Shown here: in pieces, positions 50,208-59,520 of the stretch | Numbering within the stretch: the first letter of the stretch is position 1 | Layout: each line of letters starts with the position of its first letter | Source: Hyphomicrobiales bacterium | GTDB lineage: Bacteria > Pseudomonadota > Alphaproteobacteria > Rhizobiales > Rhizobiaceae | Reading direction: 5' to 3' | DNA length: 64,000 nucleotides | Assembly (NCBI GenBank): GCA_900469615.1 | Contig: UBYA01000011.1 | Span: 620,001-684,000 of the forward strand | Position numbers and translations under genes: made by a program | Notes under the pieces: generated by a model | What the model saw: only the letters and a program-made list of their open reading frames with translations | The model's database searches: none | What the model was told of the DNA's origin: nothing

Positions 50208-52203
50208 CCGGGTCGCGATATCCAAAAATCCAAGGCCGGCAATGCGAGCCTTGTCTGTCGTCCTGCCGCTGGCGATCGCTGCCGCTGTGCTAAGTCTCTA
50301 TAACCTCTCGCATCTGCTGCCCCCGAACGAATGGTCGTCCGCACTGTTCAGCCCAAGCGAAGCGGATATCGGCCAGCTGGTCGCGCACGAAACCTTCTTT
50401 CCGCGCGTCGTATTGAGCCTGATGGCAGGAGCCGGTCTGGCCGTCGTCGGCGCACTTCTGCAGCATGTTCTGCGCAATCCGCTTGCAGACGCCGCCACGC
50501 TCGGCATCACCGGGGGAGCCTATGTGGCCGTGGTCGCAACGACATTCTGGCTGCCGGCGACCACGCTCCTTTCGACAGAAACCGCAGCGCTCGTCGGAGG
50601 GGGCGGGGCTGCTCTTCTCGTAATCGCCCTTGCATGGCGGCGAAGGCTGGAGCCGCTCTCCGTTATTCTTGCCGGCCTTGTCATCGGGCTCTATGCCTCG
50701 ACCCTGGCAAGCACGATGATCCTTTTTCATGGCGGTGTGCGCAACGTCTTCATCTGGGGGGCGGGCTCTCTCAACATCCAGGGTTGGTTTCGCGTCGCCT
50801 CCATCACGCCTTGGCTTGCCGTCGCCGCCGTCCTTCTGGCACTCCTTCGAAGGCCACTCGTGCTACTCTCGCTGAATGACGAGGGTGTGAAGAGCCTGGG
50901 ATTGCCGCTGCCGTTCGTGCGGGTCCTTATCCTCGCCATTGCCATCGTCATTGCCTCTGAAATCGTCAGTGCGGTAGGACCGATCAGCTTCGTTGGCCTC
51001 ATCGCTCCAGCGCTCGCGCGTCTTTCCGATGCCCGGACGGTTGGGCGGCAATTGCTGCTGTCCGCAATGACAGGTGCTGCGCTGTTATGGGCGGTCGATC
51101 AGTTGGTACAGTCGATTTCGACGGCGCGAGAGATTCCGACGGGCGCGGCCGTAGCGCTGATCGGCTCTCCGATCCTGCTTGTGCTGCTGCCGAAAATGCG
51201 GCTGGCGGCCTGGACGACGGAGGCGCGATCCGCATGTTCGCTGGAACGAAGGCAGAGGTTCGGCATATTCTTCATTGCGATTGTCTGCCTGATCCTGGTC
51301 GTCTCGTGGCTTTCATTGTCGCTTGGTATCGGCCTTGAGGGATGGCACTGGAGCGGCGGGCGGGAATTGGTCGATCTCTCCTACTGGCGCGCGCCCCGGC
51401 TGGTCGCCGCATTTTGCGGCGGCGCCTCGATCGCTCTTTCCGGCACTGTTATGCAGCGCGTGACGGGCAATGCGATGGCGAGCCCGGAGATCCTCGGCGT
51501 CAGTACGGGGGCGGCGCTCGGGGTCATCGTCATGCTGCTTTGCGGTTTCGGTCTCGATCGTGTGACGCAGACGGGCGGCGCCTTCCTCGGAGCGTTTCTG
51601 ACGATGGCCACCCTTCTGTTCCTGTCGCGCCGATCGAGCTTTTCGCCCGATCGCATGATCTACGTGGGGATTGCGCTCACCACGCTTTTCAGCGGTCTGG
51701 TATCGGTTCTGATGGGGACCGGCGATCCGCGCATGGCCATATTGTTCCGATGGCTCTCGGGCTCGACCTGGCTGGTGCAGCCGATGGACGCGGTTCTCGC
51801 CGCAGGCATCCTCGTGATTTCGATGCTGGTATTACCGTTCATGCTGCGCTGGCTCGATATATTGCCGCTTGGCGCCGCAGCGGCACGACAGCTCGGGATC
51901 GATCTCGGGAAAAGTCGTTTCTGCCTGCTGCTCGTGATTGCGTTGCTCGCCGGAGCCTCGACCCTGATCGTCGGCCCTATGAGCTTCATCGGCGTGATGG
52001 CCCCGCATGCCGCGCGCATGCTCGGGCAGGTGCGAACAGGGGCCCAATTGACGGCCTCGGCCCTGATCGGGGGAGCGGTGATGATAATCGCCGACTGGCT
52101 GGGGAGGCTCGTCTTGTTTCCGGACCAGATGCCCGCAGGCCTTCTGGCAGCGCTGATCGGTGGTCCGTATTTTCTTTGGCTGATGCAGCGGCGGCCGACT
52201 TGA
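50200..52203 (+). CDS. fhuB: Fe3+-hydroxamate ABC permease (FhuB-like)
   Basis: A 667-residue permease made of two homologous halves of about ten membrane helices each, the fused form typical of FhuB. Each half has the family stretch: GAGLAVVGALLQHVLRNPLA in the first and GASIALSGTVMQRVTGNAMA in the second. Each also has the GPISFVGLIAPALAR / GPMSFIGVMAPHAARM signature that contacts the ATPase. AAGGAGG precedes the ATG at 50200. No fhuC ATPase gene follows: the next gene is on the opposite strand 46 bp away. The ATPase must be encoded elsewhere. Confidence 0.9.
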   Translation: MSNRVAISKNPRPAMRALSVVLPLAIAAAVLSLYNLSHLLPPNEWSSALFSPSEADIGQLVAHETFFPRVVLSLMAGAGLAVVGALLQHVLRNPLADAATLGITGGAYVAVVATTFWLPATTLLSTETAALVGGGGAALLVIALAWRRRLEPLSVILAGLVIGLYASTLASTMILFHGGVRNVFIWGAGSLNIQGWFRVASITPWLAVAAVLLALLRRPLVLLSLNDEGVKSLGLPLPFVRVLILAIAIVIASEIVSAVGPISFVGLIAPALARLSDARTVGRQLLLSAMTGAALLWAVDQLVQSISTAREIPTGAAVALIGSPILLVLLPKMRLAAWTTEARSACSLERRQRFGIFFIAIVCLILVVSWLSLSLGIGLEGWHWSGGRELVDLSYWRAPRLVAAFCGGASIALSGTVMQRVTGNAMASPEILGVSTGAALGVIVMLLCGFGLDRVTQTGGAFLGAFLTMATLLFLSRRSSFSPDRMIYVGIALTTLFSGLVSVLMGTGDPRMAILFRWLSGSTWLVQPMDAVLAAGILVISMLVLPFMLRWLDILPLGAAAARQLGIDLGKSRFCLLLVIALLAGASTLIVGPMSFIGVMAPHAARMLGQVRTGAQLTASALIGGAVMIIADWLGRLVLFPDQMPAGLLAALIGGPYFLWLMQRRPT

Positions 52204-52249
52204 AAATTTCGCCGAGGTTCCGCATCTCGCCGCATTTTCGCATGGAAGG

Positions 52250-53479
52250 CTAGCCGTTCACCAGCCTGCCCGGCGGTCCGCCGATGAAGCGATCTCTTTC
52301 GCGCCAGAGCGCCGGCAGCGAAAGCAGCATGACCGAGGCCAGAGCGATCAGGGTTTTGGTAATCTGCGAGAATTCCGGCGTGCGCTGGTCTATGTAGAAG
52401 ACCGTGTAAACAATCGCCACATGCCAGATATAGACATGGAGCGAGTGCCGTCCCAGCAGCCGCAGGAAGCTGAGGGAGAACAACCACGTCAATCCGCCGG
52501 CAAGGCGGCGGACATGGGCGTTGTGGTGGCGCGGACCGGCCGCCAGTAGCCAGACGAGACCGATCGCGACGGCGGGAAAGTTGATGAGATAGACCGGGCC
52601 GAAATCGGCGCGGATTTCCATCGTGGCGAATTTATCGAGCAGATATTGCGGCAGCAGATCGTGGGCCGAGGCGATCCGCAGCGGCAGGAAGAACAGGCAC
52701 ACCATCAGGCAGATCTTCGGAATGAGCGTCTTCTCCGGGCTGAATATCCCCGACCAGTCGATCTGCTTGTTCGCAGTCAGCACGCCGACGACGAGACCGG
52801 AGAAGAAAACGATCTGCCAGCCGAACAGGTTGAAGCTGACGCGAACGCCCTGCTCGTCGCTGCCCATGATTATGTCGTTGATGAACACTGTCGCCAACCG
52901 CTGCAGGCCAAGCTGTGCGGCCACCCAGAGGAGGAGCGAGACGACGGCCACATAGGCCCACTTGCCGTTCAGGCAAAGCAGGATGATCGGCGGCGCGAAG
53001 ATCATGTAGACCACATATTGCGGCAGGATATCCATGAACGTCGGCTGGAAAAGCAGCGTGCCGATCGCCGCCAGCCGCAACGGATCGTCGAACGTCGTGT
53101 AGCCCAGCCAGTCGTGCCAGATCCGGTAAGCGTCCGGAAGCACCATCTGGGCCACCAGCACCGCCATGACGATCCCCATGGCATAGCGGTAGATCTCGAA
53201 GGCGCGGTCCCAGATCTTTTGGCGCATCTGTTCATAGCCGGTCTTCGCCATCTTACGGCTGTAGACCATGCCGACCAGAAGGCCCGACAGGAAGACGAAG
53301 CCCTGTGCATCCTCGACGAAGGCAAGCTGGTCGTGGTTGACGAGCAGCATCCAATAGCCGCCGACGAAAACGAGATGATTGATCAGCATGAAGACGAGGA
53401 AATAGCCGCGCAGACCATCGATGATTTCGTATCTCTTCATGTTCCAAGACCCATTGTCGATACGGAACCGCTCATTCAT
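52250..53479 (-). CDS. OpgC-family membrane acyltransferase
   Basis: A 409-residue inner-membrane protein with about ten predicted helices. The N-terminal YEIIDGLRGYFLVFMLINHL holds the Asp-Gly-LRG and His pattern of OpgC and related acyltransferase_3 proteins, and GRHSLHVYIWHVAIVY near the end is also typical. OpgC proteins add succinyl groups to osmoregulated periplasmic glucans; the exact glycan here is unknown. The ATG at 53479 follows GAGG; a second ATG at 53440 lacks a clear site. Convergent with fhuB. No other glucan gene is nearby. Confidence 0.85.
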   Translation of the reverse strand: MNERFRIDNGSWNMKRYEIIDGLRGYFLVFMLINHLVFVGGYWMLLVNHDQLAFVEDAQGFVFLSGLLVGMVYSRKMAKTGYEQMRQKIWDRAFEIYRYAMGIVMAVLVAQMVLPDAYRIWHDWLGYTTFDDPLRLAAIGTLLFQPTFMDILPQYVVYMIFAPPIILLCLNGKWAYVAVVSLLLWVAAQLGLQRLATVFINDIIMGSDEQGVRVSFNLFGWQIVFFSGLVVGVLTANKQIDWSGIFSPEKTLIPKICLMVCLFFLPLRIASAHDLLPQYLLDKFATMEIRADFGPVYLINFPAVAIGLVWLLAAGPRHHNAHVRRLAGGLTWLFSLSFLRLLGRHSLHVYIWHVAIVYTVFYIDQRTPEFSQITKTLIALASVMLLSLPALWRERDRFIGGPPGRLVNG

Positions 53480-53873
53480 GGCCGGCCCTCACGGTCAGAA
53501 TTAGGAAGCCTTGGTGAACGTCAACTGAACGAACGCCGTTTTGGATGGAATCGTGATGATCTCGCGCATTTATGATCGGCGCAGCTTCGCTGCCGAAATG
53601 CCGGCACGCTATGGAGAAAACATCCAAATTCCTCCCCGTTATTCCGCTTGACGGCGGCATTGCCGACAAAAGCGGCTTCAATCTTGCGGCTGAGACCGCG
53701 AACCGGCGTTGCGGATGATCGCAGCAGTATGGAACATGCCGGCGACGGCGGCTCGCAGTCGATGGCCGACCTCTCGGAAATTTGATCGAGCCAGGATCAT
53801 TTATGCAGCAAATCTTGCTTTCCGATGACGTACGACATTATAGCCGGGATCAATCCAGGAGCCCCCATCGACG
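53480..53873. other. Gap of 394 bp between divergent genes
   Basis: It lies between the OpgC-like and CorA-like starts and must hold both promoters. No gene, repeat or clear riboswitch structure was recognised; small open frames here have no family resemblance. Confidence 0.5.
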
Positions 53874-54848
53874 ATGTTGAAAGAATTTGCCGACCAGAGC
53901 GACAACTCCGCACCCAAGGCCGGAGAACAGGCCCGTCGCATTATTTGGATAGATCTTCTCGATCCTTCACCCACGGAAGTGGCAAGCGTTGAAACGCTTA
54001 TCGGAGCCAAGCTGCCGTCCCTGGGGGCTCTCAGCGAAATTGAGTCATCGAGCCGGCTCAGGAACGAAGACGGCGTGTTGTACATGAGCACGCCGTCGAC
54101 CGCACAGCGGCCGGAAGGCGCGCGCGTGACGCCTCCGCTTGGATTTGTCCTGTCGGCGGATCGATTGGTCACGGTGCGATTTATGCCGCTGCAGACCTTC
54201 GATACGGTCGCCCGGAAAATTGCCGAGGATCACAGCGCTGCCAGGTCGGGCATCGAGGTTTTCATAATGCTGTGCGAGGAAATCGTGGATCGTGTTGCCG
54301 ATGCGCTCGAACATCTGGCGGCCGAATTGAATGGTCTGTCGACGGAGACGTTTCACGCCGACGATACCCGCGGTCGCCATGCCAACAGGGCCAATCGCAT
54401 CTTGCGCATCCAGTTGCGGCAGGTAGGACGGTTGGGAGATCGGTTCGCCGAAATGCGAGACGGCCTGCAAGGACTGGCGCGTGTCATAGCCTATGCCGAC
54501 GAAGATGTATGCAATTGGTCGGATGGAGCATTGACGCAACGGATTGCCAGGCTGCGCCAGGATATCCATTCGCTTTCCGATTACGAAGAGCAACTCGCCA
54601 ACAAGGTACAATTCGTTCTGGATGCGCTCGTCGGCCTCATCGGCATAGCGCAAAACGATATTTTCAAGGTCCTGACGATTGTTTCGATCGTCGGCATTCC
54701 GCCGACCCTCATGGCCGGGGTTTATGGCATGAACTTCAAAAACATGCCGGAATACGATTGGGCATGGGGCTATCAATATGGCTGGGCCGTAATCCTGATC
54801 AGCGCCATCATACCGTTGGTTTGGTTCAAGGCGAAAGGCTGGTTTTGA
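53874..54848 (+). CDS. CorA-family divalent cation transporter
   Basis: A 324-residue CorA/ZntB-type channel. A long cytoplasmic N-terminal domain with the helical stalk (about 1-260) precedes two C-terminal membrane helices. The signature YGMNFKNMPE between them is the GMN ion-selectivity motif with the usual acidic MPE loop. It should carry Mg2+, and possibly Co2+ or Ni2+. Monocistronic in appearance: divergent from OpgC and convergent with nagA across a 380-bp gap. Confidence 0.93.
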   Translation: MLKEFADQSDNSAPKAGEQARRIIWIDLLDPSPTEVASVETLIGAKLPSLGALSEIESSSRLRNEDGVLYMSTPSTAQRPEGARVTPPLGFVLSADRLVTVRFMPLQTFDTVARKIAEDHSAARSGIEVFIMLCEEIVDRVADALEHLAAELNGLSTETFHADDTRGRHANRANRILRIQLRQVGRLGDRFAEMRDGLQGLARVIAYADEDVCNWSDGALTQRIARLRQDIHSLSDYEEQLANKVQFVLDALVGLIGIAQNDIFKVLTIVSIVGIPPTLMAGVYGMNFKNMPEYDWAWGYQYGWAVILISAIIPLVWFKAKGWF

Positions 54849-55228
54849 AGGTCAGCCAGCGAGCGTGTAGCCGCGCTGAGAAACGGACTCTTCCAGCGCA
54901 TATCCAGGCGACCATCGGCATGTTGCGATAGCCACGGAGGATCGAAAGCTATCCGGCGCGTAACGTGCCTGAAGCCGGCTTTCATTGCAGATTTCGGTGG
55001 GTTCCTACAGCCTTGCCGTAGGCGCGCACCACCATGATGCCAACGGCTTCAACCATCAGGACGTGCGGTGTGGGCTCCATTTTGCCTTCGGCAACGGCTG
55101 TGCGCGTTCTTTCAATTCGTTTTGCAACGACAAGTCGGATTTCGCCGGTTCATGTAGGCGATCGCGGCGTAAGGCAGGGACAGGCCGGTCGAACCGTGCC
55201 GAAGATCCGTATCTTCATGATGAGGAGA
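54849..55228. other. Gap of 380 bp between convergent genes
   Basis: No recognised gene. On the minus strand a 56-codon open stretch (54982-55149) has coding-like character but no start codon upstream of its first stop and no resemblance to a known family. Confidence 0.5.
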
Positions 55229-56326
55229 TCAGACCGGAAGGTGTTTCAGGTTGTGATCGAGAAGCAGCAGTGCCTGCAACGGTGTGCCATCGGCCAAGCC
55301 GGGTGCATTGCGATGCATGGCATCGGCCGGGGCGACACAGGCAGCGTGAATGGCCTCATCGAGCGGCACTCCGACCTTCCGCACGAGATTGGAAAGGCAA
55401 CCGGTCATGTCGATATGTGCGCCGGCCAGAGAGCCGGCGGCGTTGACGAGCGCGCCGTTGCTCACGGCTATCCGCTCTCCGTAGAGCTCGAAATGATCCG
55501 GCCCCCCGATGGTCGACATGGCGTCGGATACCAGAAACATGCGGCCCTTCTCACGCCGCGCACGCCATGCAATGCCGGCCATTTCCCAGCTGACGTGATG
55601 ACCGTCGACGATGATGCCGCAATAGGCGTCGCTGCCGATCGCCGTCCCCACGACGCCCGGTGCGCGTGACGACATTTGCGGCATCCCGTTGAAAAGATGG
55701 GTGAAGCACGTCACGCCGGCATCCAGCCCCTCGCGTGTCTCTTCGGCCGAGGCATCCGTGTGCCCAGCGGAAACGACGACGCCCATGTCGGCGATCCGCC
55801 GGATTGTTTCCGCCGGCACCGTTTCTGGAGCAAGGGTCAGCATGACGGAAACATCCGCCTTGCGAAGACGTGACAACGCTTCAAGCGTGGCGCCATCCAC
55901 GGGACGGATATAGGACGCCTGATGCGTTCCCTTGCGGGCGACATTGATGTGAGGACCTTCGATGTGAAGGCCGAAAAAGCCATCCATGCCTTTGCACTCG
56001 ATCGCGGCATCCGCAGCGGCGAGAATGCGTTCAGGCTCACAGGTGATGAGCGTCGGCATGACCCAGCCCGTACCCAGCATACGCAATGTGGAGACGATAT
56101 GGGCGATCCCGGCTGCGCTTGTATCCGAGTTCAGCATGACGCCGCCTGCGCCATTGACCTGCAGGTCGATGCAGGCGGGCATCAGCACATGCGGTTTCAG
56201 GTCCGGTGTTTCGCTTTCGCGGCGCGGGCGCAGGCACCGCAGGCCCGAGGCGTCCATTTCCGCGACAAGGCCCGATTGAAGCCTGCCGTTGAGAAAGACG
56301 AAATCCGGAGCGACGAGGCGGTTCAA
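55229..56326 (-). CDS. nagA: N-acetylglucosamine-6-phosphate deacetylase
   Basis: A 365-residue amidohydrolase-fold enzyme. The family signature LHIEGPHINVARKGTHQ supplies the metal-binding Glu, SAGHTDAS a metal-binding His, THLFNGMPQMSSRAPG and IIVDGHHVS substrate-side residues, and FLVSDAMSTIG the catalytic Asp. It removes acetate from N-acetylglucosamine-6-phosphate (or the galactosamine epimer, as AgaA). The start is the TTG at 56326: AGGAGA lies upstream, and the codon overlaps the ROK-kinase stop (TTGA), matching the tight coupling throughout the operon. The same frame is open upstream but there it is a shadow of the kinase gene. Last gene of the operon. Confidence 0.9.
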   Translation of the reverse strand: MNRLVAPDFVFLNGRLQSGLVAEMDASGLRCLRPRRESETPDLKPHVLMPACIDLQVNGAGGVMLNSDTSAAGIAHIVSTLRMLGTGWVMPTLITCEPERILAAADAAIECKGMDGFFGLHIEGPHINVARKGTHQASYIRPVDGATLEALSRLRKADVSVMLTLAPETVPAETIRRIADMGVVVSAGHTDASAEETREGLDAGVTCFTHLFNGMPQMSSRAPGVVGTAIGSDAYCGIIVDGHHVSWEMAGIAWRARREKGRMFLVSDAMSTIGGPDHFELYGERIAVSNGALVNAAGSLAGAHIDMTGCLSNLVRKVGVPLDEAIHAACVAPADAMHRNAPGLADGTPLQALLLLDHNLKHLPV

Positions 56327-57246
56327 TGACGTTCTCCTGCCTTGTTGAGTGCGAAAAGCGCAACGCCGCGCGCGCCGGAACTGTCGCCGAAGCGCGCTGT
56401 CCGGACCGCGGGAATTCGCGTCGTGCCGAGCTTGCGCCGCTCGAACGCCAGCGTCACGCGCTCGGCGACGCCGGTTATGTTGGAAAGACCGCCACCGAGG
56501 ACGATGCAATCCGGATCGACCACGAGCTGCATGGTGACGAGCGCCTCTGCCGTCAGCTCCGCCCAGTCGTCCAGAACCTTCCCGGCGGCCGGATCGCCGG
56601 CTTCGGCGCGCCGGCTCAGCTCTTCGTTGGATATGGCGATGCCGAGCTTGATCTTCGAAATATCCGCAAGGCCGGTGCCGGAGACGTAGCGTTCCATGCA
56701 GCCGTTCTTGCCGCAGCCGCACGGGATCAACGGAAGGTTTTGCTCGACGAGAACGCGGGCGGGCATTCCGGTGTGGCCTATTTCCAGGGCAAGTCCGTTG
56801 AAGCGGGGAGGGATCTCGCCGCCGATCACGATGCCTGCTCCCATGCCCGTGCCGATAATGAGGCCGATCACGACTTTTGCGCCTGCGGCCGCACCGCCAT
56901 GCGCCTCCGAATAGGCAAAGGCCATGCAATCGTTCATCAGCGGGAAATGGCGGCCGAAGCGCTTGAAAAGCACCGCGCCGACATCCCGCCCGGTAATCGG
57001 AATGTTGGAGGCGAATGCTTCGTTCGTGGCGGGATCGACCCAGCCCGGGAGGCTGATGCCCACAGGCAGAGACGGCTTGCCGGCTTTCGTGGTCAGCCAT
57101 TCGATCTGTTCGGCCAGACCCACGGCGAAAGCATCGAAATCGCTGACGGGTGTAGGAATCCGTCGCGTCAGGACAGTTTCCATGTTCGCGTCGAAGAGGC
57201 GGCCCTCGATCTTGGTGCCGCCCAGATCAATCGCCCCGCAGATCAT
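56323..57246 (-). CDS. ROK-family sugar kinase (N-acetylhexosamine kinase)
   Basis: A 307-residue ROK kinase. AIDLGGTKIEGRLFD at the N-terminus is the phosphate-binding loop, IGTGMGAGIVIGG the second, and EIGHTGMP with the PCGCGKNGCMERY zinc-binding cluster follows (His plus three Cys). NagK/NanK and other N-acetylhexosamine kinases have this pattern. It would phosphorylate N-acetylglucosamine or N-acetylgalactosamine to the 6-phosphate used by the deacetylase encoded next. 4-bp overlaps on both sides (57243-57246 and 56323-56326). Confidence 0.9.
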   Translation of the reverse strand: MICGAIDLGGTKIEGRLFDANMETVLTRRIPTPVSDFDAFAVGLAEQIEWLTTKAGKPSLPVGISLPGWVDPATNEAFASNIPITGRDVGAVLFKRFGRHFPLMNDCMAFAYSEAHGGAAAGAKVVIGLIIGTGMGAGIVIGGEIPPRFNGLALEIGHTGMPARVLVEQNLPLIPCGCGKNGCMERYVSGTGLADISKIKLGIAISNEELSRRAEAGDPAAGKVLDDWAELTAEALVTMQLVVDPDCIVLGGGLSNITGVAERVTLAFERRKLGTTRIPAVRTARFGDSSGARGVALFALNKAGERH

Positions 57247-58325
57247 GCTGCGAAAGGATAAATGGTGACGCCGGATACCACGCGTGTCAGATTGCCCTGA
57301 TCGATGAACGGATTATCGATGTTGAGGTTCAGCTCGGCCGACCAGCGGGCCGCCCAGATCTGCGCAAGAAGAACGTAAAGCACCGCATCCCAGCGGCTCT
57401 TCCCGGTCAGGCCAAGCGCCAGGTCGCAACCCTCGCCGCCAACGGTCGTGACCGTTGCCGCGGGAAACTGCTGTGCGATCTCGCGTGCGATGTCGAGATC
57501 GTAGCGTGCGGTATGGCCGTCCGGATGAATGAAAACGACAACCCGCGTATCGCCGACGACCGATGCCTTCGGTCCGTGACGGAAACCGAGCGTGCTGTCC
57601 CAGTTCGTCATGACGCGGCCTGCCGTCAGTTCCAGAACCTTCAGGGCGCTTTCGCGGGCGACGCCGGTCAAGGCGCCGGAGCCGAGAAAAATGGCGCGTT
57701 CGGGATGCGGTGCCGGCTGTGTATCCAGCCGGGCGATCGCTTCCCGCGCGGCGCTCGAAAGCTGGCCAAGCATTGCCGCGACGTCGACGGTTCCGTCAAT
57801 GCATGCAAGAGCCGACAGGAGCATCGTCGTGTAGCTCGACGTCATGGCGAAGGCCTGGTCGTGAGTGGCATCGGGCAAGACGACGACGCGTTGTTCGCCG
57901 GGGCCTTTTGCCGGGCGGACAGCCAGGGCGCTTTCGGCATTACAGGTGATGTTCAGGCGATGAGCCTTGGGGAAATGGGCATCGAGCAGGTCGAGCGTCG
58001 CGATCGTTTCGGAACTGTTGCCGCTGCGGCCAAACTGGACGACCAGCAATCCCTCGTCGTTGCAAAGCGTTTCGGAAGGGTTGGAGACGATATCGGTCGT
58101 CGGAACGGCGGCAAGAGAGATGTCGCCGGCTTTGGCGCTCGCAAGCGTCTGGCCGATAAAGGCGGAGGTTCCGGCGCCGCTGAAGATGATGCGCCCGATG
58201 CCCTTTGCGGCAATCCACGTCCGGATATCCGCCGACTGCCTGGCCAACGTATTTGCCCATGCCTGCCAGATATCCGGCTGTGCATGAATTTCGCGCCAGG
58301 TATGAGTCGTTTCCAGTTGGGTCAT
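57243..58325 (-). CDS. SIS-domain sugar isomerase/deaminase (AgaS-like)
   Basis: A 360-residue protein with two SIS domains: FSGAGTSAFIGQTLASAK (about 48-65) and VQFGRSGNSSETIATLD (about 95-111) in the first, and ELTAGRVMTNWDSTLGFRHG (about 235-254) in the second. AgaS-type proteins deaminate and isomerise galactosamine-6-phosphate to tagatose-6-phosphate; GlmS-like glutaminase and NagB families are different in architecture. With NagA and a ROK kinase it completes a kinase-deacetylase-deaminase route for an N-acetylhexosamine, probably N-acetylgalactosamine given the AgaS type. Overlaps the regulator by 4 bp. Confidence 0.88.
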   Translation of the reverse strand: MTQLETTHTWREIHAQPDIWQAWANTLARQSADIRTWIAAKGIGRIIFSGAGTSAFIGQTLASAKAGDISLAAVPTTDIVSNPSETLCNDEGLLVVQFGRSGNSSETIATLDLLDAHFPKAHRLNITCNAESALAVRPAKGPGEQRVVVLPDATHDQAFAMTSSYTTMLLSALACIDGTVDVAAMLGQLSSAAREAIARLDTQPAPHPERAIFLGSGALTGVARESALKVLELTAGRVMTNWDSTLGFRHGPKASVVGDTRVVVFIHPDGHTARYDLDIAREIAQQFPAATVTTVGGEGCDLALGLTGKSRWDAVLYVLLAQIWAARWSAELNLNIDNPFIDQGNLTRVVSGVTIYPFAA

Positions 58326-59182
58326 TGATGCCGGTCCTCTTGTGTGCTGATGACGCGTACGCCGTGCTCGCGCATGCGGCCTGCCAGTTCATGATCGGGA
58401 TCGATATCCGTCACGATGGCATGGATCCGCTCGATAGCGCAAATCCGGTGCAGGCGTGGTTTGCTGAATTTTGTTTTGTCCGCCACGACGATCACGCGTT
58501 CCGAAGCTTCGATCATCGCGCGGTTCTGATGCGCTTCGTCTTCCAGGAATGTACTGATGCCCTTTTCAGGATCGACGCTGTCAGCACCCATGACGAAGGT
58601 GTCGAAACGCATTTCCGAGAGGGCGGCGTCGACCTGACGGCCTGTCAGCGACATGGTTTCGCGCCGTATGCTGCCGCCTGTCAGCATGACCTGATGCTGC
58701 TTGTGCCCGAGCACGGTCTGGGCGACGTCGAGACTTCTGGTCATGACGATCAGCGGCGCCAGTCCGCCCAGATGCGCCGCCAGGCGCTCCACGCTGGAGC
58801 CGTTGTCGAAAAGAACGGCGGTATCGCCTTCGAGCAGATGCACGGCCTTGCGGCCGATCGCATCCTTTGCCGCAAAATTGACGGCCCGGCGATCGATGGG
58901 GTTGGATTCGACCCCGATGGGAGCGAGCGCCGGCCGTTGGGCAAGGGACAAGGCAAGATCGATGCGGAAATCGGCAAGGCCCGCATAACCGAAACGCTGA
59001 CAGAAGCGGATCAGGGTCGGCTCGGATGTTCCGAGCTGGCTGCAAAGTTCTCGCGCGGTGGAGCGAATGAAGCCCACCGGATCACTTTCGATCAACAGGC
59101 AGATGCCCCGCAGCTTCGGAGTCAGTTTTGGCGCTGAAGCCTGAACGGCCCGATAGAGGTCTTCCGTCGATTGCAAAGCCAA
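58322..59182 (-). CDS. Hybrid transcription regulator: RpiR-type HTH with DeoR-type sensor
   Basis: A 286-residue regulator that joins two families. Residues about 1-80 are an RpiR-type (HTH_6) domain: RSTARELCSQLGTSEPTLIR and FCQRFGYAGLADFRIDLA are characteristic. Residues about 105-270 are a DeoR sensor domain: GDTAVLFDNGSSVERLAAHL, VMLTGGSIRRETMSLTG, MGADSVDPEKGIST and VIVVADKTKFSKPRLHRI. An RpiR regulator would normally carry a SIS domain here. It leads the amino-sugar operon (4-bp overlap with the AgaS-like gene) and probably senses a phosphorylated amino sugar. A repeat-rich AT region lies upstream. Confidence 0.85.
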   Translation of the reverse strand: MALQSTEDLYRAVQASAPKLTPKLRGICLLIESDPVGFIRSTARELCSQLGTSEPTLIRFCQRFGYAGLADFRIDLALSLAQRPALAPIGVESNPIDRRAVNFAAKDAIGRKAVHLLEGDTAVLFDNGSSVERLAAHLGGLAPLIVMTRSLDVAQTVLGHKQHQVMLTGGSIRRETMSLTGRQVDAALSEMRFDTFVMGADSVDPEKGISTFLEDEAHQNRAMIEASERVIVVADKTKFSKPRLHRICAIERIHAIVTDIDPDHELAGRMREHGVRVISTQEDRHQ

Positions 59183-59230
59183 TCCTTCCCGTTGTCCGCG
59201 TTCTAGGCCAAAGGGGAGTTTATTTCAACG

Positions 59231-59266
59231 CAAATTTCGGTCGCATTTGTTTATTTTAACACAAAT
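59231..59266. promoter_or_regulatory. Candidate operators upstream of the hybrid regulator gene
   Basis: CAAAT (59231-59235), ATTTGT (59245-59250) and ACAAAT (59261-59266) form overlapping inverted repeats within 85 bp of the regulator start, and ACAAATATC recurs at 59407-59415. AT-rich repeats of this kind fit autoregulation. No other recognised feature lies in 59267-59520. Confidence 0.35.
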
Positions 59267-59520
59267 ATCAGCTTCCCCATTGGTTTCCGTGCCGGCAGGT
59301 ACGGAAACAGGCACGGAATTCGTTAGTCGTCTGGCTGCCTTACGACAATGGCTGTCCAAGCAGTGAACAAAAGTATGTGTTTCAGCCGAACTAACTTGAG
59401 TGTTGCACAAATATCTTAGCCATTCTCCATGCGTATGTTTTTTGCAAAACTAATGAGGAATTTTCGGTAAAAGTTCATTCTGGATGGCCTGATAGCCGGC
59501 ATTTTGCAGATCGCGCCCAC

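Noticed and set aside
54982-55149. 56-codon open stretch on the minus strand with coding-like composition
   Set aside because: No start codon with a ribosome site before its upstream stop and no recognised family; could be a relic but cannot be supported.
56327-57100. Upstream extension of the nagA frame by 258 codons
   Set aside because: It is the antiphase shadow of the ROK kinase gene; Arg-rich, without domain character. The TTG start at 56326 with AGGAGA fits the operon better.
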